From assembly GCA_965153455.1 (NCBI GenBank), contig OZ234503.1:3038001-3102000 (forward strand): a DNA stretch of 64,000 bases. The letters run 5' to 3'. The DNA comes from Sphagnum compactum (Eukaryota > Bryophyta > Sphagnopsida > Sphagnales). How positions within the stretch are numbered: position 1 is the stretch's first letter; each line of letters opens with the position of its first letter. The translations under genes and the position numbers were made by a program. The notes beneath the pieces were generated by a model. It was not told where the DNA came from. It made no database searches and saw only the letters and a list, made by a program, of their open reading frames with translations. Of this stretch, positions 49,036 to 60,640 are shown in pieces.

Positions 49036-49723
49036 CCATACTTGTGGATTGAGTTTTTGGTCCAATCGATCACAAGTTTTGACAAATTTTGTTTGGAACT
49101 TTTCAATACTTATGTTCAAAGTATAGACATGACAACAATATATAAAACATTTTACTCACAACATTAATGAAGGCCATATGGTGAGCTACATTGAATGGGA
49201 TGTTGGTTTCATAGAAAAAGGTCGCTCATTTCTTGTCAAGATTTTGTTTGATGGTTGAATTCATCCCCTCCTATAAAGTCATTTGCCAAAAGTTGTGAGG
49301 GGGAAGGTTTGGCATATCAATGGGATCATCCATGCTAATCCCAGATGTTGGACAATGTTATGCGCCATCTACTTGGGGGCCTACAACAAAAGAGTCATTG
49401 AACAAACCCAATGACTCGTCGTTGACAACATTGGGCATGTGTATATGAAGAAAGGAGCTAAATGCTTGTGCATCATCCAATGTGCCAAGATTGTTCCCAC
49501 CACACCTTGTAAATAAGGCTTTCACTTGAGGCCTAACCTTTATACATAGGCTAATTCCTATTTTGCCACCCTATTAAAAATAATAGTTCAAATGATTAAA
49601 CATCCTATCTTTACAATATATGATTTCTAAGTTGCAAAATTTGCATTGTACCTTACCATGTCTTGTGGTTGTAATTGTCACATCAAAATACCACGTCTTC
49701 AACATGTTGTGCCTACCATGCAT
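49036..49723 (-). pseudogene. hAT transposase, part 1: BED finger and DUF659-like core
   Basis: Read on the minus strand. A first exon (about 49,723-49,620) gives a BED-type zinc finger start: W at TWYFDV, then CKFC with the Cys codons at 49,645 and 49,636. A second exon follows a TTAATAG acceptor at 49,571 and reads GGKIGISLCIKVRPQVKA, which fits the rest of a BED finger region. Next comes a linker, then FFYETNIPFNVAHHMAF (about 49,220-49,170), the conserved start of the DUF659/hAT core. The frame has stops at 49,360-49,358, 49,273-49,271 and 49,228-49,226, then a frame change before WTKNSIHKYG, which runs to the CACTA boundary. The family is BED-type hAT transposase; this copy is dead. Confidence 0.8.
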
Positions 49724-50689
49724 CTCCAACGTGTTAAAAAAACACAAGTGGATGAAACCTTACTACAATTGTAGACACAATTGAAAAGTAGAAATCTAAC
49801 CACCCTTGGATAAGCCTAGCTACCTTGGTCACCAACTTGATATGTGATAGGGATTATGTTCAACACAACTAGAGTTTGCACACTTGAAAGGGTATGAAAG
49901 AATAAGAAATAAAACAAATATGGGAAGTTTTATGATTCAAAATACAATAGGCCACCAAACAATCTATATGCAAATCAAACAACCACAATTTAATTTATTC
50001 CACGATTATGGTGACCAAAATTTGGTCATTAATGTGTGAATTCAATAATGGTCAATGAAAAGTGGGGATATTCTGCATTTGGAGATTGAAGAACTTGACC
50101 AAAATTAATGATCAAATTTGGTTGCCCTTGTCCATGTTTAGATTTTGAATTTCCATGCTACAACTATGGTGATGGTGACAAAAATTGGGTTGCCCCATTT
50201 AGGTTCATCGCCTTGGAAAGCGATTGAAATCAATCATGGGTTACAACTGTAACCCATTTTGATCATCAATGTTCGTTTTCCTAGAACCCATATTAGGGTT
50301 ATGGACTTGAATAAACTTATGTGTAAGTATCCAAAAAAATGTCATGGCCAATGAAATTGCTAGATTTGGTGTTTTTCTTAGTTTATTGGCTTAAGTCACT
50401 TTTGTCATTAAATAATCTTGGTGGGAATTATTGTAAAAATATGAAATGCAAATGTTGATAATCATCATAATTATTAACTGCAATAATTTGGCAACAAGCA
50501 CATGACAATTGTTTTTTACAATTTTTTTCATTCAAGGCAAAATTTCTTTGGGAAAATAATTTGTCAAATATACCATTTTTAAAAAACAATTTGCCTACAT
50601 TCGATTTTTTTTGAAAATTCATGTTTATACACATTGTTGAAGCAAGGAGCCAAGATATAAACCAATTTGAGTAAATTTCTACTTTCACA
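49724..50689. other. Flank of the hAT remnant
   Basis: Probably includes the 5' end of the hAT element, but no terminal repeat or 8-bp target duplication was recognised. AT-rich, no gene. Confidence 0.4.
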
Positions 50690-51100
50690 GATGGTTTATA
50701 GCCAAATGTGACTAAATCTCCTTATGGACGATTACCAATTTAGCAACATCACAAGATTGAAAAAAAAACACAAGGCACAAGTAATGTGCAAGAACCCTAT
50801 CTATAAGTTATTAAGTTATACATTGAACTATTAGTTCATTCAAGATAACTAGGAAAACAAATATAAATCACCAAATTTAAAATCCCATTGGCATGGAAAA
50901 GAAAATCTTCACAACTACATACAACCCTATTATGTTGAACAATGAAAATAGTGGTCCCTTTCTACCATTTTCATTGGTGCACTAAAATTCTCACAAACTA
51001 CCAAACCACATTACACATTGAACTATTTGTTCATTCAAAATAACTAGGAAAAATAAAATCAAACCATCAAATCTAGCAATGTCATTGGCATGATTTGGAT
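50690..51100 (+). repeat. Dispersed repeats B and A, copy 2, with internal duplication
   Basis: 50,690-50,790 matches repeat B at 6,480-6,590. 50,870-51,100 matches repeat A at 2,976-3,195. Within this copy, a block with TTATACATTGAACTATTAG, GTTCATTCAAGATAACTAGG and CATTGGCATGG (50,813-50,896) recurs at 51,011-51,093, a tandem duplication with a period of about 198 bases. Confidence 0.6.
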
Positions 51101-53711
51101 TTCACACATGCGGTGGAAGGGCAAGATGAGAAGGTTCATCTCTCATTGCAATTCTTGGAGTCCATCGTAGATTTGGGCATTTCTAATGTAGCTGTTTTGG
51201 GGGTGTGAGTTCCCCAGTTGGGTCGAAAATTAGGTTAATCATGTATTGACCAATCTAGGTTCTCGCCTAATTTGTTTGTGTAGAATATTGTGCTTGGAGT
51301 TTATTTTATTTTATTTATATGTTTTGACTGAACACCCAAGCCATAGTTTGTTGACAAATGTCACATTTGTGAAAAGTTACGTCAGCTATGTATTGCATTT
51401 GACATAAATTTGATTTGATTTTATTTGAAGGCAAAATGAGAAAGCTATGAACCCTTGAAATTGTAGGACTCATAACTTGGTAATTTTTCAAGAGAAAACC
51501 ATTTGTGTGTAGTCTTGTATAGAGATGCAAATGATACTACTGACTTTGCGCTCTAATGAATCTTGTGAGACTAAATTGGCTCATGGCTTGTTTTGTGTAC
51601 ATTTTTTTTATTAAAAAATGCATTAACCACTCAAGCCAAAATGCACTAACCATCCTTTTGTTTGGTTTTTGTAGTTTGATATGTTAGTGGATTCAACTTG
51701 AGGGGGTCATCCTAGTTCTATGTAAAAGCTTGCACACTCTCTTTTTTGTTGGTTGTTTGGGAACATGCCTTGGGTTTGCTTTAGTTGCAAAAAATAAATT
51801 GGGTAGGTTCTTTATCACCTATACCACTTGACAAACCTAAGAATATGTCACAAATCTAGACAAGCATCATAATTCGTTCTCATATTACAATGATATTTGT
51901 TTTGTTACACCAGTGCTCAATGCATGCACCTCTACACATATATAAAAGCTCTAGTGTTGGGAAACTTGAAAGCCACTAACTCAAGTCATTTGAAAAACCT
52001 AGAACGTATAGAACAATATGACAACACCAAACTCTATTGTCCAAACCATTTCATCCTAAAACATTGTGAGAGATAAGAGACTTCCTGTTTTCAATTGACC
52101 AGCTATGAGGGAATCAGCTGTGTCAGTTAAAACGCCAGTTAAAAAGAACCCAAAGCCCGAGACTAGCTATGGACTCATTCATGCACCAACTCCTATGGGT
52201 CACATTTTTTTGCATAATTGAGTCCACATAATTCATCAGTTTGTGTTATTCCTTTCAATCATGTTTTCCAATATTATCATGCTAATGCAAACTCAGCAGG
52301 TAGATGGGCCCTTCCTTCTGTCTTTTGTTTCTCCCAACACTCCCAACAAGATATAGCATGCAGTGCATGTACTGTGGGCCCTCCATGTATTCGCATGTTT
52401 CCGACATAACTCCCAAAATGTATTGTTGGCCATCCATTTTTTGTGTGTTGGTTTGTGCCACTCCCCGTTGACGTGCCTGTGTCGGTTACTTTGTCACCAA
52501 CGCTCAAGACATTGAAGCAAGCAAATTAAGTTTTAACTTAGGCTACAGTAAGTTAACATAATATCAAAAGACCTTGTCTTGGGAGCAGCCCATTGTTGAC
52601 TGATTAGCGTGAACGCCACTTTAAAAATTTGATTTGGAGTCTTTGAGTGGATAAAACTTATCATATTAGATACCCATACAAAAGTATATTAAAGTGTTGC
52701 CTTGGGTCATCGTTTGTCTGTTTGTGAGGACTTGACTTAGACTGGGTCAATGAACCCTGATTTAGATCGACCCAGAATATGTGGTGGGGTCAGCGCCGAC
52801 GGCATGTGTTATATACTATATTGGTTGCAGAGTCGCGACGGTTTCCAACTGGACACTCTTGTTTGTTCTAGTGTATATTTGATGCTAGTGATTAAAACTA
52901 TACAAAGGAGAAAGCCTTATTTCCTGCATGTTATGAATTATGGTGGGGCCAGAGTGAACCAGCACCCACCAGTGCACCATCTACTTGATGCATGCCCATT
53001 ATATACAAGAGAAGGGGTATATCTCTACACCCTTCCTCTGTGTAAAGAAACTGGATTTCTTTTTATCCATTTATTCTGTTGTTCCTAATATTTAAAGATG
53101 AAAATATAGTGAAATACCTTCCCTCAATCAGGAATGTACTCTGCATTTGGCAATGGCAGATGACCAGGATCTTCCTTGATTTTGTAAAGTACCATGCAAT
53201 ATTGCATCATACAACCAACCTTACAAATATACTAAAAAACAATCCCCTGTTCTGTTCCTTATGACTCAGTTGTGGATGAACCGTCAACTATGGTGATATC
53301 TGTAAGAAACCATCCATCTTTCAGCTGTATGCTGGTGGGTGCTGGCAGCCACCACTAGTGCACCATCCTCTGGATGCCCATTATGACTCAGTTGTCGATC
53401 AACCACAACTTTCAGGTGGTAACAGGTTGTACCAGGGCCTGTTCCAGAGTGTAACCAAATTTCCTCGTTGTTGACTCACATCTCAAACCTGTTCTTGGCT
53501 GTTGATTCACATTATAAATGAAACTGACTCCACCAAAAGTGGACAGGAGCAGATTTGCATGTCCCACCTAGGAAAAAGCTTGCAAAAAGTGCCTAATTAG
53601 GAGACCCAAACCAGTTACATGTAGGGTGTAAAACATGAGGTGAATGTTATCATAAGCCTAGACATATGTAGATCATGAGGTGTACTAGGGGGAGGGTTCT
53701 TCAATAGGTGT
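51101..53711. other. Intergenic, short repeats only
   Basis: No supported gene. The 112-codon + frame at 52,750-53,088 (MNPDLDRPRICGG...) shows no known motif. A short duplicated block with TATGACTCAGTTGTSGATSAACC occurs at about 53,260 and 53,382. A GAACCAGCACCCACCAGTGC segment near 52,957 has an inverted relative near 11,960. Confidence 0.4.
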
Positions 53712-54325
53712 AAGAAACTCTCATCCCCACCTATGTACCCACCCACCCGTCTATTTACCTACCTGCCTGCCCTTTCACCTTCCTACCTACCAGCCCTTTA
53801 GGTAAGTACCTGCTAGACCCCGCCTACATGGCTGCACCTCCCTACCTAGTTGCCACCCCAACAAACCTGGCAATTGTCAAAAACAATGAGGAAAAAAATA
53901 AAATGAAGGTATTGCATGGAGCTTGTACTTCTTCACTCCAGCAAATTTAAGGGCATGATTAAACTAATTGTCACCACTCATATAAGGTATGCATTGGCTT
54001 GAAACAATATGTTTTAGGGTGTTTTGAGGGTATTGCACAATTTTTTGGAATTCTAGACCATGTGAAACACCCTCATTGGGGTGTTACATTAATTGCTTAG
54101 AGAATATTTTTCACTATGATGGGGGTATTGCAAACTTAGCATAGATGTCCATGGTATATGGAACTCCATCTTAGTTTTGGTGCATTTAATGCATGTCATA
54201 CTTAGGTTTATAAAATAATTAGTCTTATATTCAGCAATTTGATTTGCTTATTTTAATTGTGTATTTAAGCAATGTGAATTATATTTAACAATATTATGTT
54301 CCTATAATTATTTATGTTGTTTAGC
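53712..54325 (+). repeat. Left long inverted repeat arm
   Basis: The outer part is CCCACCTACC-rich, the inner part AT-rich. It pairs with 58,357-58,980 with frequent substitutions and small indels. Confidence 0.65.
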
Positions 54326-54929
54326 GCTAGGGTTTAAGAATTTAAGGTTATGGACACAACAAATATTTATGAATTTTTGCACCTTTTAATCCTAACTAAA
54401 ATCAAACCTAATATGGATTTGGGGGGAATTTGGCATTTGCACATCTATGCCACAAAACAAATTCAGTTTTTTCTATTTCTTTCAAAGGGAAGTGGAGAAA
54501 TTAGGGCTTAATTAATGACTATAATTTTTTGGCATGTGTATATGGTTGTATAGTTATTAAGGTTTATGGCATGTACCATTGTAACTCAAAGTTTAATGTT
54601 TGTTTATTTAATAATATCCATGTTGATCTATTCATGCTCGGGGTTTCATTTATTTAATATTTGAAACTATGGCTAAGTAATGGCTTATCTACTTTGGCAT
54701 GTGTATTTGGTTGTTAAAATTTATCAAGATTCATGGCATCTGCCATTTGAATTATTTAATAATTAAATTTTATTTTTTCAATGATGTCATGGATGATGAT
54801 TCATTTATGGATGTGTTTTCATTTAGGGCCAAAACTATTGTGAACATCAGTGGCATCACCTTTTAACATCAACGGTATGATATTATTTCTTAATAATTTC
54901 CTTTCATTTTTTGTTATTTGTTCATAACC

Positions 54930-55440
54930 AAAAATGATGATGAAACAATAACAAGCCTAGGTTTACGAGATGGCAACAAGCCAAAGCTCATCATCATCCC
55001 ATGTTAGTAGTAGAACAAGTCATAAGAGGATGATGATGAGCCTGATTCACAAGATGACGATGAATCAAAGATTGTTGTTGTCTTTTAGTGCAACATCAAA
55101 TGAAAGTAGAATATAACGAGATGATGATGAACCATAGTTCATCATTGTCCTATGGTAGCAATAGAACACAAGAAGAGGAGGATGACAAGTTTAGTTCATC
55201 ATCATCTTTTAATCCAACAACAAACCAAACTAGAAAAGGACGAAATGATGACAAGCTAGAACTTGTTGTCATTTTTAAGTAGCATCATAACACAAGAAAA
55301 GGATGACAACAAGTTGTGCTTATTGTTGTCTTTTAAAATAACATGAAACTAAAGCCGAAGAGGATGAAACAATAATGAGCTGAAACTTATTGTCATTTTA
55401 GGTTAGCAATAAAACATCAGAAGTGGATGACCAAAGTAGA
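54930..55440 (+). repeat. Degenerate minisatellite rich in GATGATGA and TTGTTGTC
   Basis: Units of roughly 70-90 bases contain GATGACAACAAG-like and CTTGTTGTCATTTTA-like words, separated by AACACAAGAAGAGGATG variants. The 64-codon frame at 55,088-55,282 is a translation of this repeat. Confidence 0.55.
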
Positions 55441-55789
55441 AGAGGAAATCAAAAGAAGAAGAGAAGAGGAGGGGGTTTATTTCTTTTCTATTTGTGATGG
55501 TTATTTGGTTCTTCAAGTTTTTAAATTTCCTATTCGAACTCCCTTCTTTCGCTTTGCAACTCTCTCTTCACACTTTTAAAGTTATTTTAGAACTCTAAGT
55601 AAAAACATTTTAATATTAAACCCTAATTCAAATTCACCACTAAACCCTAAACAAAAATTCTCAAATTTTCCTTGCTTGTTTTTCAAGCATTGGCAGTGGA
55701 GGTTGACACTAAAGGACTTGAAGGAGGTAGATGGGTAGGTAAGGTGAAGGGTACATGGGGTTTGACCCTTGGGGTCAATGGTATATGTG

Positions 55790-56410
55790 ATTAACTATAA
55801 TGATAGTAATATAATAAATTTGTTTGGGCTAAATAATTTTGATTAAATTAACCACATGACTAAATTAATTTTGACTAAATAAATTTTGGCTAAAATAACC
55901 ATGGTTAAATTAATTACAAAGCTAAATTAATGATGGATAACCTAATTTTTCTAAAATAATTAAGAAGTTAAATTAAAATGGTAATTTAATTTTGGGTCAA
56001 TTAACTAGAGTTAAATTAATTGAAAGGTTAAATTTACTAATTAATTTAACGATGTTTAATTTAGTCATGTTAGTTGAGCCATTATTAGTTTAGTTTAGTT
56101 AATTTGGTTTTTAATTTAGTTTAACCATAATTAATTTAACCAAATTTAGTTTACCCATGGTTAGTTTAACCAAATTTAATTCAGCCTCATAATTAATTTT
56201 GTTATGGTTAGTTTAACCAAAGTTAGTTTAACCTCATAATTAGTTTTTGCATGGTTAATTAATGTAGCCAAAGTTAGTTTAACCTTGTAATTAGCTTAGC
56301 CAAAAGTAGTTTAGCCAAAATTAATTTAACCTCATAATTAATTTTGCCATGGTTAATTTAGCCAAAGTTAGTTTAACCTTGATTAATGTGAATTTAGCTT
56401 AGGTTTAGCC
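55790..56410. repeat. AACCATGGTTAA-type degenerate array
   Basis: Variants of TTTAACCATGGTTAATTTAG, GCCAAAGTTAGTTTAACC and CATAATTAATTTTG follow each other. This is the same word family as inside the CACTA element at 45,780-47,640, although the host elements look unrelated at their ends. Confidence 0.7.
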
Positions 56411-58139
56411 AATATTTTGTTTTGGGTAGCATTAGTTAACATGAGTTTAGCCTTAGTACTAAAGCTACAAGACTACTATACATAACCTAAGTAGATATAT
56501 TAAGTATATAATGTACATATGTATTAGTTTAGGTCATGATTTTTATGACACATGTCCATTTTGTACACTATTAGTTGCATGTTAGTTGCACACACTACTA
56601 ATTTAGTTGCAAATGACATTTAGTTGCATGCAGCTACATGGTGACTGGTTACAAACGATAGGATTTTTACTAATGACCTAACCTTGGGACATGGTCCTGA
56701 AATGAAATTGCGATTTTTTTCCCACACCCCTTAACCCCTAAACCCAACACCAACAAAACCAACACCAATAGTTAGTTTTTTTTTGTTTTCACACACTACC
56801 TACCCCTACCTTTTTGTTTTTCTCTTCCTTCTTCCTTCCTACTAATTCCCTTTTCCGTTGACCATTTTCTCCTTCACTCTCTTGTTTTCTTCCTTTCTCC
56901 AATTGTAGATATTTTTTCATTCTTTGTTTTCTCTTTTCTTGTGTTTTCTTTCTTTCTTTCTTTGTCTCTTTTTGTGTGTGTGTGAAGGAAGAAGAAATTT
57001 ACAACAAGAATAGCTTGTTAAGTTCCATAATGTTTTTAATGTTAGTAGGTCATAGAAGAAGAAGAGTTCAACATTAGCAAAGGTAACAACCTTGTAGAAA
57101 TGTGAACTATGTGTATTTGGGGGATAGTGGAGAGGATCAAGCAAATGTGTGTGGATTCCGTAAATGGTATAAACGAAATCCATGTCAACATGATGAAGGT
57201 ATTACATGCACATTAGACCTTTGCCTTTTTTTCCAAAATTTTCTTTTGTTTTTGGTCTTTTTTTTCTTTGTTTTTTTTCTACATTTGTATTGGTTTTCCT
57301 TGGTTCTCTCCATTATGTTTTTTTGGGTTTTTGGCTATTAAAAACTTTCTACTTTGAAAATATTTGTTACTTTATTTGATTTGAATTTTTAAAAATCTTA
57401 ATTTATTATTTTTTCCCATTTTTTTGTGTTTTGTTTTATCTTTTGTTTGTGTTTTTAATTTATTTAAAAAAATTATTTAGAAAAATGATTTGAGGTTTTA
57501 TTTTTTTAATTTATTGGTTTTGTTCTATTTTGTTGGTTTTTAAAAAAAATTGTTTGTCCACCTCCTCCTTTCTTCTATTGTCCTCCTCAATTACAAACCT
57601 TAAATTAGACAACTACACCTTACACATTGTTTATAGTGCACTATGTTTAAGATTGCTATGGGTATTGTTTTTATTTGGTTTTTATTTTGTTATGGTTGTT
57701 GAATTTGTTGGTTGTTAAATTGATTAAAAATATGGTACTTCACACAAGATTGGAAAAAACTCAACCTCCACCAACCATGGATGGGATAGTTTTGGTGATG
57801 ATTGATGGATTAATGCATGGTGCAACAAATGAACCAAAGGCATTTATGTTAAAGGATCAAGTTGAATCAAATGTTCATTCATGGAAACTTTTCTTCCAAT
57901 CCAAACAAAATAGATGAACAATTATGATTAGTTGTATTATTTGTTCTTCCCCAAGGTGATCGATTTAACTATTTCCTTTTCAGACCTTCCCCATTTTCCC
58001 AAGAGGATTGGTGGGGATTTTTTTTCAATTTTTTGTGCAATACCCCAATTGTTTGGGATTTTAATTTTAATTTTATAATAATAGTATCTTCATACACCCA
58101 TGTTTTTAGTCACTAGTGTGTAGGAAATATTTTCATTTT
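56411..58139. other. Interior of the long-TIR element, no gene recognised
   Basis: Contains GTTGCA words (56,570-56,640), a CT/GT-rich stretch near 56,940-56,990 and T-rich DNA. Frames at 57,102-57,341 and 57,675-57,917 show no transposase motif. At 57,185-57,219, GTCAACATGATGAAGG then TATTACATGCACATTAGACC is an inverted copy of a unit of the array at 58,140-58,360. Confidence 0.45.
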
Positions 58140-58360
58140 AATCCTCCCAACTTTCATCATTGTGTGTAATACTTTCATCATGTTGAACATTGTTCTCATT
58201 TCAATACCAAAATGTTTAATGTAAATGCATACCTTCATTATTATTCATTTGAAGTTTAATAATTTTGTGCCATACCCTTATCATGTTGACATTGATTTTA
58301 TTTCCAACATCAAGGGTCTAATGTGCATGCAATACCCTCATCGTGTTGACCATTGTATTA
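58140..58360 (+). repeat. Tandem units of about 100 bases
   Basis: Blocks with TACTTTCATCATGTTGAACA, TACCCTTATCATGTTGACAT and TACCCTCATCGTGTTGACCA begin successive imperfect units that also share CATTTGATTTAATGT-like ends such as GTCTAATGTGCATGCA. Confidence 0.55.
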
Positions 58361-58980
58361 AACAACGTAAATAATTATATGAACATCATATTTGTAAAAC
58401 TGATCCACATAGTTTGAAGTACACCATTAAAATAAACAAATGAAATTGCTAAATCTAGACCTAATTGCTTATTAAACTAAGCACAACATGCATTAAATGC
58501 ACTAAAGGTGAGGTGAAATTCCATATTCTTTGGACATCTACATTAGGTTTGCAATACCTTCTTCTTTTCACATCGTTTAACAATTTAATGCAATACCCTG
58601 ATGGGGTATTTCACATGATTTGGATTTTTATAACTTTATGTAATATTTTCAAAACATTCTAAAACATAATTTTTCAAGCCAATGCATATTTGCAATATAC
58701 CCTTGTATAGGTGATGACAAATATTTAAATCATGCTATTAAATATTGCTCGACTGAACAAGTTTAAGCTCCATGTAATAGCTTCATTTTATTTTATTTTT
58801 CATCATTTTAGGCAATTGTAAGGTCTATTCAAATGGCAGCCATGAAGGTAGGTGCAACCAAGTAGGTGGGGTCTAGTAGATGCTAGTATGTAGAAAGGTG
58901 GAAGAGCAAGTAAGTAGGTATATGAGTGGGTAGGTAGGCAAATAGATGGGTGGGGGGATAGGTAGGAGGATGAAAGTATC
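58357..58980 (-). repeat. Right long inverted repeat arm
   Basis: Reverse-complement partner of 53,712-54,325. The outer part on the + strand is rich in GGTAGGTAGG and GATGGGTGGG. Confidence 0.65.
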
Positions 58981-59152
58981 ACATTTTAAATATAAAGGTG
59001 AGTAGGTAGGTGGGGGTGAGTGAGCTAGGGTCTAGGTGCTATTTTATAGGTCTAGGTGCTATGATATCTTGCTACTTTATCCTGAGGTTGGTTTTTCCAT
59101 TAAATTACACTTAAAGTAGTGAAACAATTTTTCCTGAAAATATGAAGCTGAG

Positions 59153-59320
59153 GTGTTGAAAACCATCATAATTATCACATGCTACAATCTGAACAATTTC
59201 ACTCGTCAATATGAGGAAATCATAGTAGATCATGAAAAAAGAATAATTTCAAAAGTATGACAAAAATGAACTAATTTTTGAAAGAAAAATGATTTGTTTT
59301 GTCCATGTTGAAACTGACCC
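59153..59320 (+). repeat. Single-arm relative of the foldback repeat at 7.6-8.2 kb
   Basis: Runs from GTGTTGAAAACCATCATAAT to GTCCATGTTGAAACTGACCC and aligns with the right arm of the foldback element. Its CTGACCCTAG end matches the reverse complement of the left arm (AGGGTCAG). Confidence 0.6.
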
Positions 59321-60199
59321 TAGGCTGCAGTAAAAAGGTTGAGTTTTCGTGTTGTGAACTTGCTCACTATTCCATCATTTTTGAGTAGAGTGTTGGGGTT
59401 TCCTTGGGAGAAAAGTGAAGCACTGACTCACTACTCTCAAGGTTCTTTAGTGGGAGATCCATTACTATGGTGGGTGTTTCACCCCACTGACAACACCCAC
59501 AATTCTGCCAGACTAGGACATGGCAGAAACTGAGAATCGGTCAGAACATTAGGCGCCCCAAAACCTTTGGCAATTCCACCCAGCTAACAATATCGTAGAC
59601 ATCAGGGCAATGCAGGTGCGACGCAAAACCCTGCATGGTTGCCATAGGGAAGCACGGACTGCACCTGTCAATTGCCATGCATATGAGTGACTATGTAGTA
59701 GAGGGGACATGAAAACCTATTTTTCCTGTTTTGGCAGACAATTTGATTGAGAAATTATCAGTGAGAGGGTAAAGTTTCGGAATAGTGGAACTGGCATACC
59801 ATCCTGATCCCACTTAAGACAAAACCTAGACAGAATAACACACCAAGACCAGTTATGTCACTGGAAATATGTGAATAACTTTTCTTGTCTTAAGTGTGGC
59901 CGCACATGCCACTAATATAGTGTAGACAAGTCTGAGTTTGAAGACTTAAACCTGTTGAGAATTTAAAATCTTTGGACATGGCTTGGTTGATTTTATTTAG
60001 AGTTCCAAAAGATATTGTGGACCTCCACTTGGCGCGTTCATTGACATGAAGATCACTCTGAATAGACCCAAAAATAATGAAAAAGATATGGGGTTTGGAA
60101 GTATCCAGTATAAAGAGTGTTCCATTTTGACACTCTCTCCTGCCCCAAGAATCTTGCACAAATAAATCTCTTTTAAGAACCTTGCCTTTTTCATTTGTT
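59321..60199. other. Intergenic, nothing recognised
   Basis: Balanced composition at 59,340-59,750 but no gene that I can support. Confidence 0.4.
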
Positions 60200-60278
60200 G
60201 CATCTGATTGACCATACATGATTTTATTGGATATGACATTGTCATATCCAATAAAAGCATGTATTGGCAATCAGATGC
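60200..60278. repeat. Near-perfect hairpin, 38-bp arms
   Basis: Arms 60,200-60,237 and 60,241-60,278 with a 3-nt ATT loop. The inner 16 bp pair perfectly (GTCATATCCAATAAAA on the right) and the outer 22 bp have three mismatches. No target duplication or transposon terminus is evident. Confidence 0.9.
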
Positions 60279-60429
60279 AGCATTATTTAGATGTTTTAGA
60301 TTAGAGAATTAGCAATGTACCAAACCAATATTCACATTTATAAATTTGTTAGGAGTCAATTCATTAGACCTAAGTTAATAGAGGAGTCAAATTGTACTGA
60401 AGTTTCAGTGCTACAACTTGTGCTTTCCT

Positions 60430-60640
60430 GGAAATATGTTCTTAATGTTGTTCCCATAACTCCCATGTGTCCCTCACATTGTCCTCTACAATTTATTCCA
60501 TATGCTTTGCCCAATATTTGTTATTTTGTTCTCATTGTTCCCATGTGTCCCCAAGTTGTCTCCAATGGGGGCACATTAGGTTTGTTTCACATTGTTTGCC
60601 AAAAGTCCTCTTTTGGCCTATGTAGGTGGGTGGCAAATGG
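60430..60640 (+). repeat. GTTCCCA-rich degenerate repeat, copy 2
   Basis: TGTTCCCA, CCCATGTGTCCC and TTGTCYCC words, then CCATATGCTTTGCCCAA and AAAAGTCCTC followed by CCTATGTAGGTGGG. It is related to 915-1,125. Confidence 0.55.

Larger units (their letters stand above)
53712..58980. mobile_element. Long terminal-inverted-repeat element, about 5.3 kb
   Basis: The arms are about 53,712-54,325 and 58,357-58,980, each about 615-625 bases and inverted relative to each other. Shared blocks in order from outside in: CTATTTRCCTACC, CTAGACCCCRCCTACWTGG, ATGGAGCTT, GCATTGGCTTGAAA, TATGTTTTAG, CATGTGAAAYACC, GGTATTGCAAAC, GTGCATTTAATGCATG and ATAATTATTTAYGTTGTTTA. The outer arm ends are CCTACC-rich. 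The interior holds minisatellites and AACCATGGTTAA repeats and no recognisable transposase, so it is non-autonomous. Long TIRs suggest a Mutator-like or foldback element. Exact ends and the target duplication were not resolved. Confidence 0.65.

Noticed and set aside
52750-53088. 112-codon + frame MNPDLDRPRICGG
   Set aside because: No homologous motif, no splice continuation, and short repeats shared with other intergenic sites run through it.
57102-57917. Transposase for the long-TIR element
   Set aside because: The frames are short, T-rich and show no DDE, zinc-finger or other transposase motif.
59890-60270. 126-codon minus-strand frame
   Set aside because: It includes one arm of the hairpin, has no known motif and no coding support.
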